Notes: generated by a model not told the origin, from the sequence alone. Shown: positions 1-6,185, counted from the stretch's first letter. The stretch: DNA of 7,580 nucleotides from JAGXLP01 sp964649445 (GCA_964649445.1 CAZYPS010000088.1:1-7580), one strand, 5' to 3'. Program-made: numbers and translations.

Positions 1-870
1 TGATAGAGCCGAGATTTTAGAATCTTCATCGCCGTCTCCCTGTTCTTGTGCTGGCTCCTTTCGTTCTGACAGGTAGCAACCAAACCGGTAGGTTCGTGAG
101 TTATTCTGACTGCGGAATCAGTTACATTAACATGCTGTCCTCCGGCACCGCTCGCCCGATAAGTATCTATTCGCAGGTCATTTTCATCTACTTGGACCTC
201 AAGGTCGTCTTCAAACTGTGGTGTTACGTTTACCGAAGCAAAAGACGTATGCCTGCGACCCGCGGAATCAAACGGCGAGACTCTGACCAATCGGTGCACA
301 CCTGCTTCCGCTTTTAAATACCCAAATGTCCATTGACCTGCGATCTCAAGCGTTGTACTTTTGATCCCGGCCTCTTCCCCCTCGCTTATCTCCAGAGTCT
401 GATAGGAGAAATCTTTCCGCTCCAGCCAACGAGTATACATCCTCAATAGCATTCCAGCCCAGTCCTGCGCGTCAGTACCTCCGGCACCCGCATTAATCTC
501 GAGGTAACAATCCTTATCGTCAAATTTCCCGTCCATAAATAGCTCCAGCTGAAAGGAATCCATTTGCTCTTTAATAGAAGCTATCCTTTCCTCCAACTCT
601 CCCAATTCTTCCTCGTTTTCTTCTTCGGAAGCCAGATCGTAGAGGAGTTCGATTTCCTCCAGTTCCTCAGTTAGGTCTTTATAAGTTTCAATTTTTTCTT
701 CTTTTCTGTCCGCCAGCTTGGACTTCTTCCTGGCTCTCTCCTGATTATCCCAAAAATCAGGGGCGTTCATCTGCTGGCGAAGTTCACTCAATTCCTGCTT
801 CAGTTCATCGAGGTCAAAGGTAATCACCGATTTCTTCCAGCTGATCTCTAAGTTGATCAATTTTTTCCAA
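1..870 (-). CDS. prfB: Peptide chain release factor 2, 3' end off the window, programmed +1 frameshift
   Basis: RF2 reads UGA and UAA stop codons in the ribosomal A site and triggers release of the finished protein. About 289 residues are present, so roughly 75-80 C-terminal residues lie beyond the left edge. Frame 0 opens at a TTG (868-870) and meets TGA at 814-816 after 18 codons; a +1 shift at CTT-TGA-C restores the long frame. After the shift there is a charged helical N-terminal domain, then YLEINAGAGGTDAQDW, the stop-recognition tripeptide SPF (270-278, residues 198-200) and the peptidyl-hydrolysis motif GGQ (135-143, residues 243-245) within SGAGGQHVN. SPF rather than PxT identifies RF2, not RF1. 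The TTG is chosen because GGAGGT lies 8 bases upstream (879-884) and the frame-0 leader matches other RF2 leaders; no ATG is available. Not a pseudogene: the frameshift is the family's known autoregulatory device. Confidence 0.96.
813..828 (-). promoter_or_regulatory. prfB: prfB programmed +1 frameshift site (CTTTGAC with Shine-Dalgarno-like stimulator)
   Basis: On the minus strand the order is GGTGAT (823-828), TAC, CTT (817-819), TGA (814-816), C. In known RF2 genes the CUU-decoding tRNA slips to UUU when RF2 is scarce and the UGA is read slowly, so low RF2 raises its own synthesis. The peptides Asp-Tyr-Leu before and Asp after the shift match the family pattern (Gly-Tyr-Leu/Asp in E. coli). 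GGTGAT occupies the position of the E. coli AGGGGG stimulator, three bases before CTT, but pairs with a different part of the 16S tail. Confidence 0.93.
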
Positions 871-878
871 CCGTATCA

Positions 879-884
879 ACCTCC
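879..884 (-). promoter_or_regulatory. prfB ribosome binding site
   Basis: GGAGGT ends 8 bases before the TTG at 868-870. It is the only good Shine-Dalgarno near the 5' end of the frame-0 leader and decides the non-ATG start. In-frame codons upstream contain another TTG, but it lies directly against this site and so cannot use it. Confidence 0.8.
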
Positions 885-951
885 GAATAATCTTATTAAC
901 GTAGGTTAAACTAAACAACCATTTAAATCACGGCTTTTATAGCCTTGGTAA

Positions 952-979
952 TTGAAATACTTCCCAACAAATATAAAAT
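952..979 (+). promoter_or_regulatory. Candidate sigma70-type promoter for comEC
   Basis: TTGAAA (952-957) and TAAAAT (974-979) are separated by 16 bases; each hexamer matches the consensus at 5 of 6 positions. Transcription would start near 986, which places the TTG at 945 upstream of the transcript and favours ATG 1005 as the comEC start. The surroundings are AT-rich, so chance matches are likely. Confidence 0.4.
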
Positions 980-1004
980 AGTTAAACAAAAGATAAAATA
1001 TACC

Positions 1005-2471
1005 ATGGAAAGACGCCCTCTAGTTCTGATATTCTTGAGCCTCACAGCGGGGATAATTCTAGCTTCAATTCTCGGAGTGAAGACCACGCCACTATGGTCA
1101 ATTATCGGAATCCTTACCGCACTGGTGTCTCTCTCAATAACCGAGTACTTCGACCTAAAAGCAAGTTCAGGAATAGTTATACTTGGACTAATTCTTCTGG
1201 GAGTAGCCTTTTACGGCGCAAATTATTTTGAACCGGATAACCTGTATTCAAAGCTAAATTCCATAGAAGAAGTTAGGGGTAAGGTTGCTACATATCCCGT
1301 GAAAACTAACAACGGAACTGAACTAATACTGAAGCCAGAAAAATATCGGGGCAAACTTAAGGTTTCTCTCGACCAGGACAATTCTTCCGAACTAAATTTC
1401 GGAGACAGGTTAACGATTAAGGGAAGATTTGAGACCCCAGCCGCCTTCGATGATTTTAACTATCGGGAATTTCTCCGGAGAAAAAGGATCTGGGGAGTCG
1501 TGTATCAAGGGGAGGCCCTCAAAACCCGAAATGGTTTCGCTAACCCCGTTATGGAAATTGGATGGAGGTTTAGAAAGTTCCTATCGAGCAAAATCAAGGA
1601 AATAATCCCTGAAGGGAGTAGCTTTCTAAAAGCTTTGTTTTTTGGCGCTAGAGATCTTCTGGATGACTCAACTGAGAAGACTTTCACGGAAACGGGGCTC
1701 GCCCATCTGCTGGCAGCCAGTGGCTTACATCTAGGGATTATCCTTGGAGCGAGCTGGTGGATAGCAACCAAATTGGGGCTCGGACGGGCAATTACGTATT
1801 TAATTAGCTTACCTCTGGTTTTCGGTTATCTTATAGTAGTCGGCTTCAAACTCCCTTTAATAAGGGCCTCTCTAATTTATTTATTCGGCGGAGCGCACCT
1901 GTGGTTAAAAGAAGCCGGAATAATCTTGGATAACTGGTACGATCGCTACCAAGCTCTCGCGGGAGCAGCACTTGTACTAGTAATAATTAACCCGGAAACC
2001 ATATTCACAGTGGGTTTCCAGCTAAGTTTTGGCGCTACTTTCGCCCTGGCCCTTTTCTTTCGTCCAATCCAGAAAACTCTGCCGGTAAAACCCGACTACT
2101 TAAACGGAATTATTGCGGCATCGCTCTCGGCCCAGCTAGGAATTTTACCCGTTTTGACCGTCCACTTTGGGAAAATCCACCCCTGGGCACCATTTATCAA
2201 TCTCATCGCGATACCCGGGGTAACCGCCGTACTCTATCTGGGTATCGTTGCAATAACCTTCGGGCAAGTTGTTCCCGGATTATCCTGTCTTGGTACCATT
2301 ACAGGCAAGGCTATACTTTTCTTTCGGGGAGCAATAGAAAAAATCTCGATCCTTCCGCTGGCTAAGGTTCAACTATCTTCGCCCTCTCCATTATTCCTGC
2401 TAGCTTACTTTGTTTTGCTCTTTTGGTTCAAAAGGAGACTGGAATCCACCAGTGAAAAATATTTAAGATGA
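1005..2471 (+). CDS. comEC: ComEC/Rec2-family competence membrane protein without C-terminal beta-lactamase-like domain
   Basis: ComEC forms the inner-membrane channel that passes single-stranded DNA into the cytoplasm in natural transformation. From ATG 1005 the protein is 488 residues: N-terminal membrane segments (about residues 1-70), a DUF4131/OB-like region (about 86-172) ending in DDFNYREFLRRKRIWG, then the Competence domain with the signature GLAHLLAASGLHLG (residues 231-244) and several hydrophobic helices up to the end. Full-length ComEC is usually 700-800 residues and ends in a metallo-beta-lactamase-like domain; here the frame stops after a last helix and a basic tail (FKRRLESTSEKYLR), and the next 300 bases do not encode that domain. 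The frame could extend to TTG 945, but ATG 1005 begins at the expected RRPLVLIF segment. No strong Shine-Dalgarno is seen before either start. The gene diverges from prfB and converges on fxsA; no other competence gene is present. Confidence 0.88.
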   Translation: MERRPLVLIFLSLTAGIILASILGVKTTPLWSIIGILTALVSLSITEYFDLKASSGIVILGLILLGVAFYGANYFEPDNLYSKLNSIEEVRGKVATYPVKTNNGTELILKPEKYRGKLKVSLDQDNSSELNFGDRLTIKGRFETPAAFDDFNYREFLRRKRIWGVVYQGEALKTRNGFANPVMEIGWRFRKFLSSKIKEIIPEGSSFLKALFFGARDLLDDSTEKTFTETGLAHLLAASGLHLGIILGASWWIATKLGLGRAITYLISLPLVFGYLIVVGFKLPLIRASLIYLFGGAHLWLKEAGIILDNWYDRYQALAGAALVLVIINPETIFTVGFQLSFGATFALALFFRPIQKTLPVKPDYLNGIIAASLSAQLGILPVLTVHFGKIHPWAPFINLIAIPGVTAVLYLGIVAITFGQVVPGLSCLGTITGKAILFFRGAIEKISILPLAKVQLSSPSPLFLLAYFVLLFWFKRRLESTSEKYLR

Positions 2472-2524
2472 GATAAAACCAAGAGATGAAACTAAAAAGA
2501 CATTAAAGAAGGAGACAAGGACTC

Positions 2525-2580
2525 AATCCGAAGGAACAGGGCTTGTAAAAATTTCCTTTTGAGTAGTTTTTCGGATTTTT
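2525..2580 (+). terminator. Possible terminator for comEC
   Basis: AATCCGAA (2525-2532) pairs with TTCGGATT (2570-2577) and is followed by TTT. Inside, AAGGAA (2531-2536) can pair with TTCCTT (2553-2558), also followed by TT; the two pairings compete only at the shared AA. The loop is long and the stem is AT-rich, so this is a weak intrinsic terminator at best. It begins 54 bases after the comEC stop. Confidence 0.3.
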
Positions 2581-2708
2581 GCAGACCAGGACCCAGCAGT
2601 TAATCGAGCCCAACTCCTGGTTTCACCCTAAATAAGAGGGTTAAATTCAAATAATAACCAGCAATTCTTAAGGATAATATCCTCGATTGACTGCCGGACC
2701 AACAACAA

Positions 2709-2756
2709 GCTGATTCAGCCCAATGTAAGCCCTTTGGTATTCTCAGCTAGCATTGG
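2709..2756 (-). terminator. Possible 3' end structure downstream of fxsA
   Basis: On the minus strand, 18 bases after the fxsA stop, CCAATG-CT-AGC and GCT-TA-CATTGG (2720-2756) form an 11-base arm pair with a two-base internal mismatch and a 15-base loop. It is followed directly by the small palindrome GCTGAATCAGC (2709-2719). There is no T-run after either, so this could protect the operon's 3' end or assist factor-dependent termination rather than act as an intrinsic terminator. Confidence 0.3.
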
Positions 2757-2774
2757 TAAAAGTGAAGGACATAA

Positions 2775-3185
2775 CTATTCCTGTTCACCTTCCTCCACAT
2801 CAATGTAGGTTTTCCGTTTTGAATCCCACTCTCTTTTAAACCAACTCCTCCCGTACTCCCTCACCCTTTTTCTTAAGAACGGTATCAGCCCGACCAGACC
2901 AATCACGTCTGTCACTATACCGGGAGTCAATAAAAAAGCCCCCGAGATGAGCAGTATGACTCCGTCGATAAGCTCTTCCGCTGGCATTTGACCTCTACGG
3001 AGCTTCTCTCTCATTCTTCCTAACACCGATAACCCTTCCTTTCTCGCTAACAACGCTCCTACTACTCCGGTCCCCACAACCACCAGGGCAGTCATGAGAT
3101 ATCCGATAGCATTTCCGACTTTTATTAACAGATAGATTTCGACAAGAGGAAGTGCAGTAAAGAGGAAAATGAGCCTCACTGACAT
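2775..3185 (-). CDS. fxsA: FxsA family membrane protein
   Basis: FxsA is a small inner-membrane protein first noticed because its overproduction relieves exclusion of phage T7 in E. coli F-plasmid strains; its normal role is unclear. The product is 136 residues from ATG 3183-3185. It shows the family layout: a first hydrophobic helix running into LVEIYLLIKVGNAIGYL, a second helix TALVVVGTGVVGALLARKEG, the conserved loop RRGQMPAEELIDGV, then hydrophobic ISGAFLLTPGIVTDVIGLV and a charged cytoplasmic tail ending in acidic residues. A TTG nine bases upstream (3192-3194) and a GTG at Val3 are alternative starts; no strong Shine-Dalgarno separates them. It is the last gene of the minus-strand cluster, 51 bases after rdgB, with a hairpin in the gap. 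Confidence 0.88.
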   Translation of the reverse strand: MSVRLIFLFTALPLVEIYLLIKVGNAIGYLMTALVVVGTGVVGALLARKEGLSVLGRMREKLRRGQMPAEELIDGVILLISGAFLLTPGIVTDVIGLVGLIPFLRKRVREYGRSWFKREWDSKRKTYIDVEEGEQE

Positions 3186-3222
3186 AATAACCAACTCGCT
3201 AACGCTTTATCCGAAGGGAAAT

Positions 3223-3240
3223 ATAGGTTTATGAACCTAT
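3223..3240 (-). repeat. Perfect 7-base-pair hairpin over the rdgB stop codon
   Basis: ATAGGTT (3223-3229) and AACCTAT (3234-3240) are exact inverse complements around a 4-base loop. The rdgB stop codon (3237-3239) lies inside one arm. No T-run follows in the minus direction (ATTTCCC), so it looks like an intercistronic RNA hairpin rather than a classical terminator; it could reduce or separate fxsA expression. Confidence 0.55.
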
Positions 3241-3848
3241 CGGCTCCATTCCCTTATAATCCCTTTCAGCTCCGTTTTCATTTTTTCCAGGGCCTGCTTT
3301 CGATGGCTGATTTTGTTCTTTTCTTCTTCGCCAAGTTGAGCGAGAGTCTTATCATAACCGTCCGGGACGAACACAGGATCGTAACCAAACCCCGCGTCTC
3401 CTCTCGGTGCCTGGGTTATCCTACCTTCAAGAACTCCCCTGGATACGTACCTTTCTTCCGAAGATATAAACAGGGTCGCCACGGTAACAAACCTTGCATC
3501 CCTATCCTTAACATCTTCCAACTTTTTCAGGAGAAGCTCTAGATTTTCCTTGTCCGTCGGATCAGGTCCGGCAAATCTTGCGGAACGAGGCCCGGGGGCT
3601 CCTGATAGAGAAGTTACTTCCAGGCCAGAGTCGTCGCTTATTACTGGTAGACCGGTGTGTTCACTTATTGTCCGCGCTTTTTTAAGAGAGTTTTCTAAGT
3701 ATGTATCCCCGGTCTCCTCCACTTCCGGGAAGTCTCGATCGTGGAAAGAAAGAATTCTAAGGCCCTTATCCACCGAGGAAAGAATTCTCTTCGCTTCCTC
3801 GACCTTTCCCGGATTTTTCGTGCCTAATAATAGTTTAAAATTATTCAC
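3237..3848 (-). CDS. rdgB: XTP/dITP diphosphatase (RdgB/HAM1 family)
   Basis: This enzyme hydrolyses non-canonical purine triphosphates (XTP, dITP, ITP) to monophosphate and pyrophosphate, keeping deaminated bases out of DNA and RNA. From GTG 3846-3848 the product is 203 residues, normal for the family. Motifs in order: LLGTKNPGK with T10, N12 and K15 for nucleotide binding; ETGDTYLENSLKKA (about 45-58); SDDSGL (71-76) with the metal-binding and catalytic Asp pair; GPRSARFAG (86-94); GFGYDPVF (153-160); and ISHR (180-183). The GTG is chosen because it precedes the first conserved strand directly; the frame is open to 3878 but that part only reads the oppF tail out of frame. The start overlaps the oppF stop by 8 bases, which suggests translational coupling. 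No good Shine-Dalgarno is seen. Confidence 0.95.
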   Translation of the reverse strand: MNNFKLLLGTKNPGKVEEAKRILSSVDKGLRILSFHDRDFPEVEETGDTYLENSLKKARTISEHTGLPVISDDSGLEVTSLSGAPGPRSARFAGPDPTDKENLELLLKKLEDVKDRDARFVTVATLFISSEERYVSRGVLEGRITQAPRGDAGFGYDPVFVPDGYDKTLAQLGEEEKNKISHRKQALEKMKTELKGIIREWSR

Positions 3849-4890
3849 TTTCCATGGAGGCCAAGCCGCCCAGGTCAAGCTCTTCGGCGTAGTGGCAGTG
3901 AACGTAATGATCGTCTTCTATCTCCCTGAAGTCCGGCTCCTCTTCACTGCAATCCGGCTCGCTGTAGGGACAACGAGGATGGAAATAGCAACCGGAAGGT
4001 GGATCTACCGGCGACGGAACGTCTCCTTCTAGAACGATCCGTTCGGATTCAAAATCAGGGTTTGCCACGGGTACTGCGGACATCAACGCTTCAGTATAGG
4101 GATGTTTTGGGTCGGAGAATAGTCTACCCACGGAACTAAGCTCAACTATCTGTCCCAGGTACATTACAGCAACCCTATCGCTGATATGCTTAATTACCGA
4201 GAGGTCGTGTGCGATAAAGAGATAGGTCAAACCGAACTCGTCCTGGAGGTCGTCCAGCCGGTTTAGGACCTGAGCCTGAATTGACACGTCAAGGGCGGAA
4301 ACGGGCTCATCCGCAATGATCAACTGGGGGTCGAGCGCAAGAGCTCTTGCCACGCCTATCCGCTGTCTCTGACCACCGCTGAATTCGTGTGGGTAGCGCT
4401 TCATGTGATTCTCGGTTAATCCGACCGCTCGGAGTAGTTCCTTTACCCTGTCTTGCCGCTCCTTTTTGGAGCCGATGCCGTGGACGACCAATGGTTCTCC
4501 AACGATACTGGCAACAGTCATCCTGGGGTTCAGCGAAGAATAGGGATCCTGAAATATTATCTGCATGTCCCGGCGAAGTCGTTTTAGCTCTCCTTTACCG
4601 GCCTGAGCTATATCAACCACTCTCCGATCGCCGTTGCCCAACTCTTCGCTCCGAAACAACATCTGACCCGCCGTGGGCTCTATCAACCTCAGGATGGTTC
4701 TACCGGCGGTGGTCTTGCCACAGCCACTCTCTCCTACCAATCCGAGTGTCTCTCCTTCGCGGATGAACAGATCCACGTTATCTACAGCTTTTACGTGACC
4801 AACGACTCTCCTGAAGACTCCTTTGCGAACAGGGAAGTACTTCTTCATTCCCGTAACGTCAAGTAACCGATCAGGCTCCATTTCTACCAC
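3841..4890 (-). CDS. oppF: Peptide/nickel-type ABC transporter ATP-binding protein, OppF/DppF type
   Basis: One of two ATPase subunits that power an oligopeptide or dipeptide (possibly nickel) importer at the inner membrane. The product has 349 residues. Walker A GESGCGKT (53-60), Q-loop Q114 in IFQDPYSSLNPR, signature FSGGQRQR (170-177), Walker B IIADEP (191-196), switch His228. FQDPYSSLNPRMTV and the N-terminal MKKYFPVRKG type it as OppF/DppF. The C-terminal oligo_HPY region carries Cys301, Cys307, Cys314 and Cys332, the pattern that binds a 4Fe-4S cluster in some family members. An acidic tail follows. The GTG start (4888-4890) has GAGGTGA six bases upstream; the ATG at 4879-4881 would be 15 bases away. 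It lies 15 bases after oppD and overlaps rdgB. Substrate cannot be told from sequence because no permease or binding protein is nearby. Confidence 0.94.
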   Translation of the reverse strand: MVEMEPDRLLDVTGMKKYFPVRKGVFRRVVGHVKAVDNVDLFIREGETLGLVGESGCGKTTAGRTILRLIEPTAGQMLFRSEELGNGDRRVVDIAQAGKGELKRLRRDMQIIFQDPYSSLNPRMTVASIVGEPLVVHGIGSKKERQDRVKELLRAVGLTENHMKRYPHEFSGGQRQRIGVARALALDPQLIIADEPVSALDVSIQAQVLNRLDDLQDEFGLTYLFIAHDLSVIKHISDRVAVMYLGQIVELSSVGRLFSDPKHPYTEALMSAVPVANPDFESERIVLEGDVPSPVDPPSGCYFHPRCPYSEPDCSEEEPDFREIEDDHYVHCHYAEELDLGGLASMESE

Positions 4891-4896
4891 TTAGGC

Positions 4897-4903
4897 TCAC
4901 CTC
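4897..4903 (-). promoter_or_regulatory. oppF ribosome binding site
   Basis: GAGGTGA lies in the 15-base gap between oppD and oppF, six bases before GTG 4888-4890. This spacing favours the GTG over the internal ATG three codons later. Confidence 0.75.
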
Positions 4904-4905
4904 TA

Positions 4906-5892
4906 TTAATGATCAATATGCAACCAGCAGGAAGATTTATGACCTTCGGCGACCTCTTCTAACGGGGGGTCTTCTTTTCTACAAATATCCATGACGTGAG
5001 GGCACCTGTTGTTGAACGGACAACCATCGGGAACCTCGTAGGGGTCGGGCACTACACCTTTTATGGGTTCCAGTCGTCCTTTGTCAACGTCCAGGGACGG
5101 AATGGATTCCATCAGTCCCTGAGTATATGGCATCGTCGGGTTATGGTATATTTCGTGGACTTCCCCGCTCTCGACTATCTTTCCGAGGTACATCACGACT
5201 ACGTAGTTCGTAATCTCCGCAATTACACCGAGGTCGTGAGTAATAAACATTATCGACGTATCGAACTCTTCCTGGAGGTCCCCCATCAGTTCGAGAATCT
5301 GGGCCTGGATAGTCACGTCCAGGGCGGTCGTGGGTTCGTCGGCTATCAACATGGTGGGGTTACATGATAAGGCCATGGCAATCATCGCCCGCTGTCTCAT
5401 ACCACCGGACAACTGGTGGGGATACTCATCCACTCGCTGGGCGGGCAGTGGAATCCCGACCTCTTCCAGCATCTGGATTGCGATCGTCTTTGCTTCCTTC
5501 TTTCCAACGTCCTGATGTAAAGTTATGGCTTCCATTATCTGATTACCTATCGTGAAGACGGGGTTTAAGGACGTCATCGGCTCCTGGAAGATCATGGCGA
5601 GCTCGTTACCCCGGATCGAGCGATACTTCTTTCCTTTGGGGTCAAGTTTTGTCAGGTCCAGGCTCTCGCCATTTCTATGATACTGGATCTCTCCACCCTC
5701 GATCTTTCCGGGCGGCATTGGAACCAATCCCATTATGGAAAGAGCTGTAACGGACTTGCCACAGCCGCTCTCTCCTACGACTCCGAGAGTCTGCTGCTTA
5801 TCTATGTCGAAGCTAACTCCGTCTACAGCTTTTACTACACCATCCTCCGTATAGAAATACGTCTTTAGGTCATTAAGTTCAATTAGTGGCAT
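4906..5892 (-). CDS. oppD: Peptide/nickel-type ABC transporter ATP-binding protein, OppD/DppD type
   Basis: Partner ATPase of the OppF-type protein just downstream; the two form a heterodimeric motor for a peptide-type importer. The product is 328 residues, normal for OppD/DppD. Walker A GESGCGKS (40-47), Q-loop Q103 in MIFQEPMTSLNPV, signature LSGGMRQR (161-168), Walker B LIADEP (182-187), switch His219 in FITHDLGVIAE. MIFQEPMTSLNP and the LSGGMRQR form of the signature separate OppD/DppD from OppF/DppF. The C-terminal oligo_HPY region has Cys291, Cys297, Cys304 and Cys322, again the probable 4Fe-4S set. ATG 5890-5892 is preceded by GGGGGAT at short spacing. secG ends 25 bases upstream, where a permease gene would normally be expected; none is in the window. 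Confidence 0.94.
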   Translation of the reverse strand: MPLIELNDLKTYFYTEDGVVKAVDGVSFDIDKQQTLGVVGESGCGKSVTALSIMGLVPMPPGKIEGGEIQYHRNGESLDLTKLDPKGKKYRSIRGNELAMIFQEPMTSLNPVFTIGNQIMEAITLHQDVGKKEAKTIAIQMLEEVGIPLPAQRVDEYPHQLSGGMRQRAMIAMALSCNPTMLIADEPTTALDVTIQAQILELMGDLQEEFDTSIMFITHDLGVIAEITNYVVVMYLGKIVESGEVHEIYHNPTMPYTQGLMESIPSLDVDKGRLEPIKGVVPDPYEVPDGCPFNNRCPHVMDICRKEDPPLEEVAEGHKSSCWLHIDH

Positions 5893-5917
5893 AAATCCCC
5901 CAGAAAAAAGTCATCGA

Positions 5918-6142
5918 TCAAATGATAGACAGGAACAAACTGGTCAACATAAAAGAAGCTGCCAATACAGAAGTCGCAGTCCTTTTAGGATCAGTCTGCT
6001 CGTCTCTACCAAAAACAGTACTAGAACCACCGGCACCAAATGCTCCACCCAGCCCGGCGTGTTCGCTCATCTGAATTAGTACTATACCTATAAGTCCGAG
6101 AGAGCTTAAATAAAAAATAGCTCTAATTATTATAGCTAACAT
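5918..6142 (-). CDS. secG: Preprotein translocase subunit SecG
   Basis: SecG is the small third subunit of the SecYEG channel and helps SecA-driven protein export through the inner membrane. The product is 74 residues, the usual size. It has a first membrane helix (about residues 3-24, ending in IVLIQMSEHAG), the conserved glycine-rich loop GLGGAFGAGGSSTVFG (30-45), a short charged stretch with DPKRTAT that replaces the usual family sequence, and a second helix (about 57-74). ATG 6140-6142 follows GGGAGGT at short spacing. The gene lies 61 bases after ispD and 25 before oppD. The link to transporter ATPases is positional only. Confidence 0.95.
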   Translation of the reverse strand: MLAIIIRAIFYLSSLGLIGIVLIQMSEHAGLGGAFGAGGSSTVFGRDEQTDPKRTATSVLAASFMLTSLFLSII

Positions 6143-6145
6143 CTT

Positions 6146-6185
6146 ACCTCCCGTTTATCTTATTACTTAAATTTCATCTTCGCAA
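6146..6185 (-). promoter_or_regulatory. Upstream element of secG: TTGCGA, 17 bases, TAAGAT, then Shine-Dalgarno
   Basis: In the ispD-secG gap, TTGCGA (6180-6185) is 17 bases from TAAGAT (6157-6162), which lies within TAATAAGAT and is five bases from GGAGGT (6146-6151). If it is a promoter, transcription would start at or inside the Shine-Dalgarno, which is unusual. The prfB leader (879-918) has the same arrangement. A chance AT-rich match is equally possible. Confidence 0.25.

Larger units (their letters stand above)
2472..2774. other. Convergent intergenic region with inverted repeats, no gene recognised
   Basis: This stretch separates the 3' ends of comEC (plus) and fxsA (minus). I found no open frame with a start and ribosome site on either strand and no remnant of the missing ComEC C-terminal domain. 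It contains several inverted repeats: AATCCGAA/TTCGGATT (2525-2577, T-run after), ACCAGGA/TCCTGGT (2585-2621), ACCCT/AGGGT (2625-2641), GCTGA-T-TCAGC (2709-2719) and an imperfect 11-base arm pair at 2720-2756. Its likely job is to end transcription from both sides. Confidence 0.6.

Noticed and set aside
814..816. In-frame TGA in prfB read as a pseudogene or a selenocysteine codon
   Set aside because: The sequence around it is the classical RF2 CTT-TGA-C shift site in the right place, and the downstream frame is intact with GGQ and SPF motifs.
945..1004. Longer comEC start at TTG 945
   Set aside because: The added 20 residues are AT-rich and lysine-heavy without family similarity, no Shine-Dalgarno precedes the TTG, and a candidate promoter lies within this stretch. 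ATG 1005 fits the expected N terminus.
1505..1771. Minus-strand open frame inside comEC
   Set aside because: It mirrors the conserved ComEC Competence domain on the opposite strand and has no motif of its own.
3849..3878. Longer rdgB start extending into oppF
   Set aside because: The extra residues are the oppF tail read in another frame and do not resemble the family; the conserved N terminus begins at GTG 3848.
3231..4032. Plus-strand open frames opposite rdgB and oppF (3231-3542 and 3550-4032)
   Set aside because: They are antisense to clearly conserved genes, have no recognisable domain and no ribosome site. Similar antisense frames at 48-317, 4389-4766, 4996-5367, 5330-5555, 5677-5868, 6563-6776 and 7189-7392 were dismissed for the same reason.
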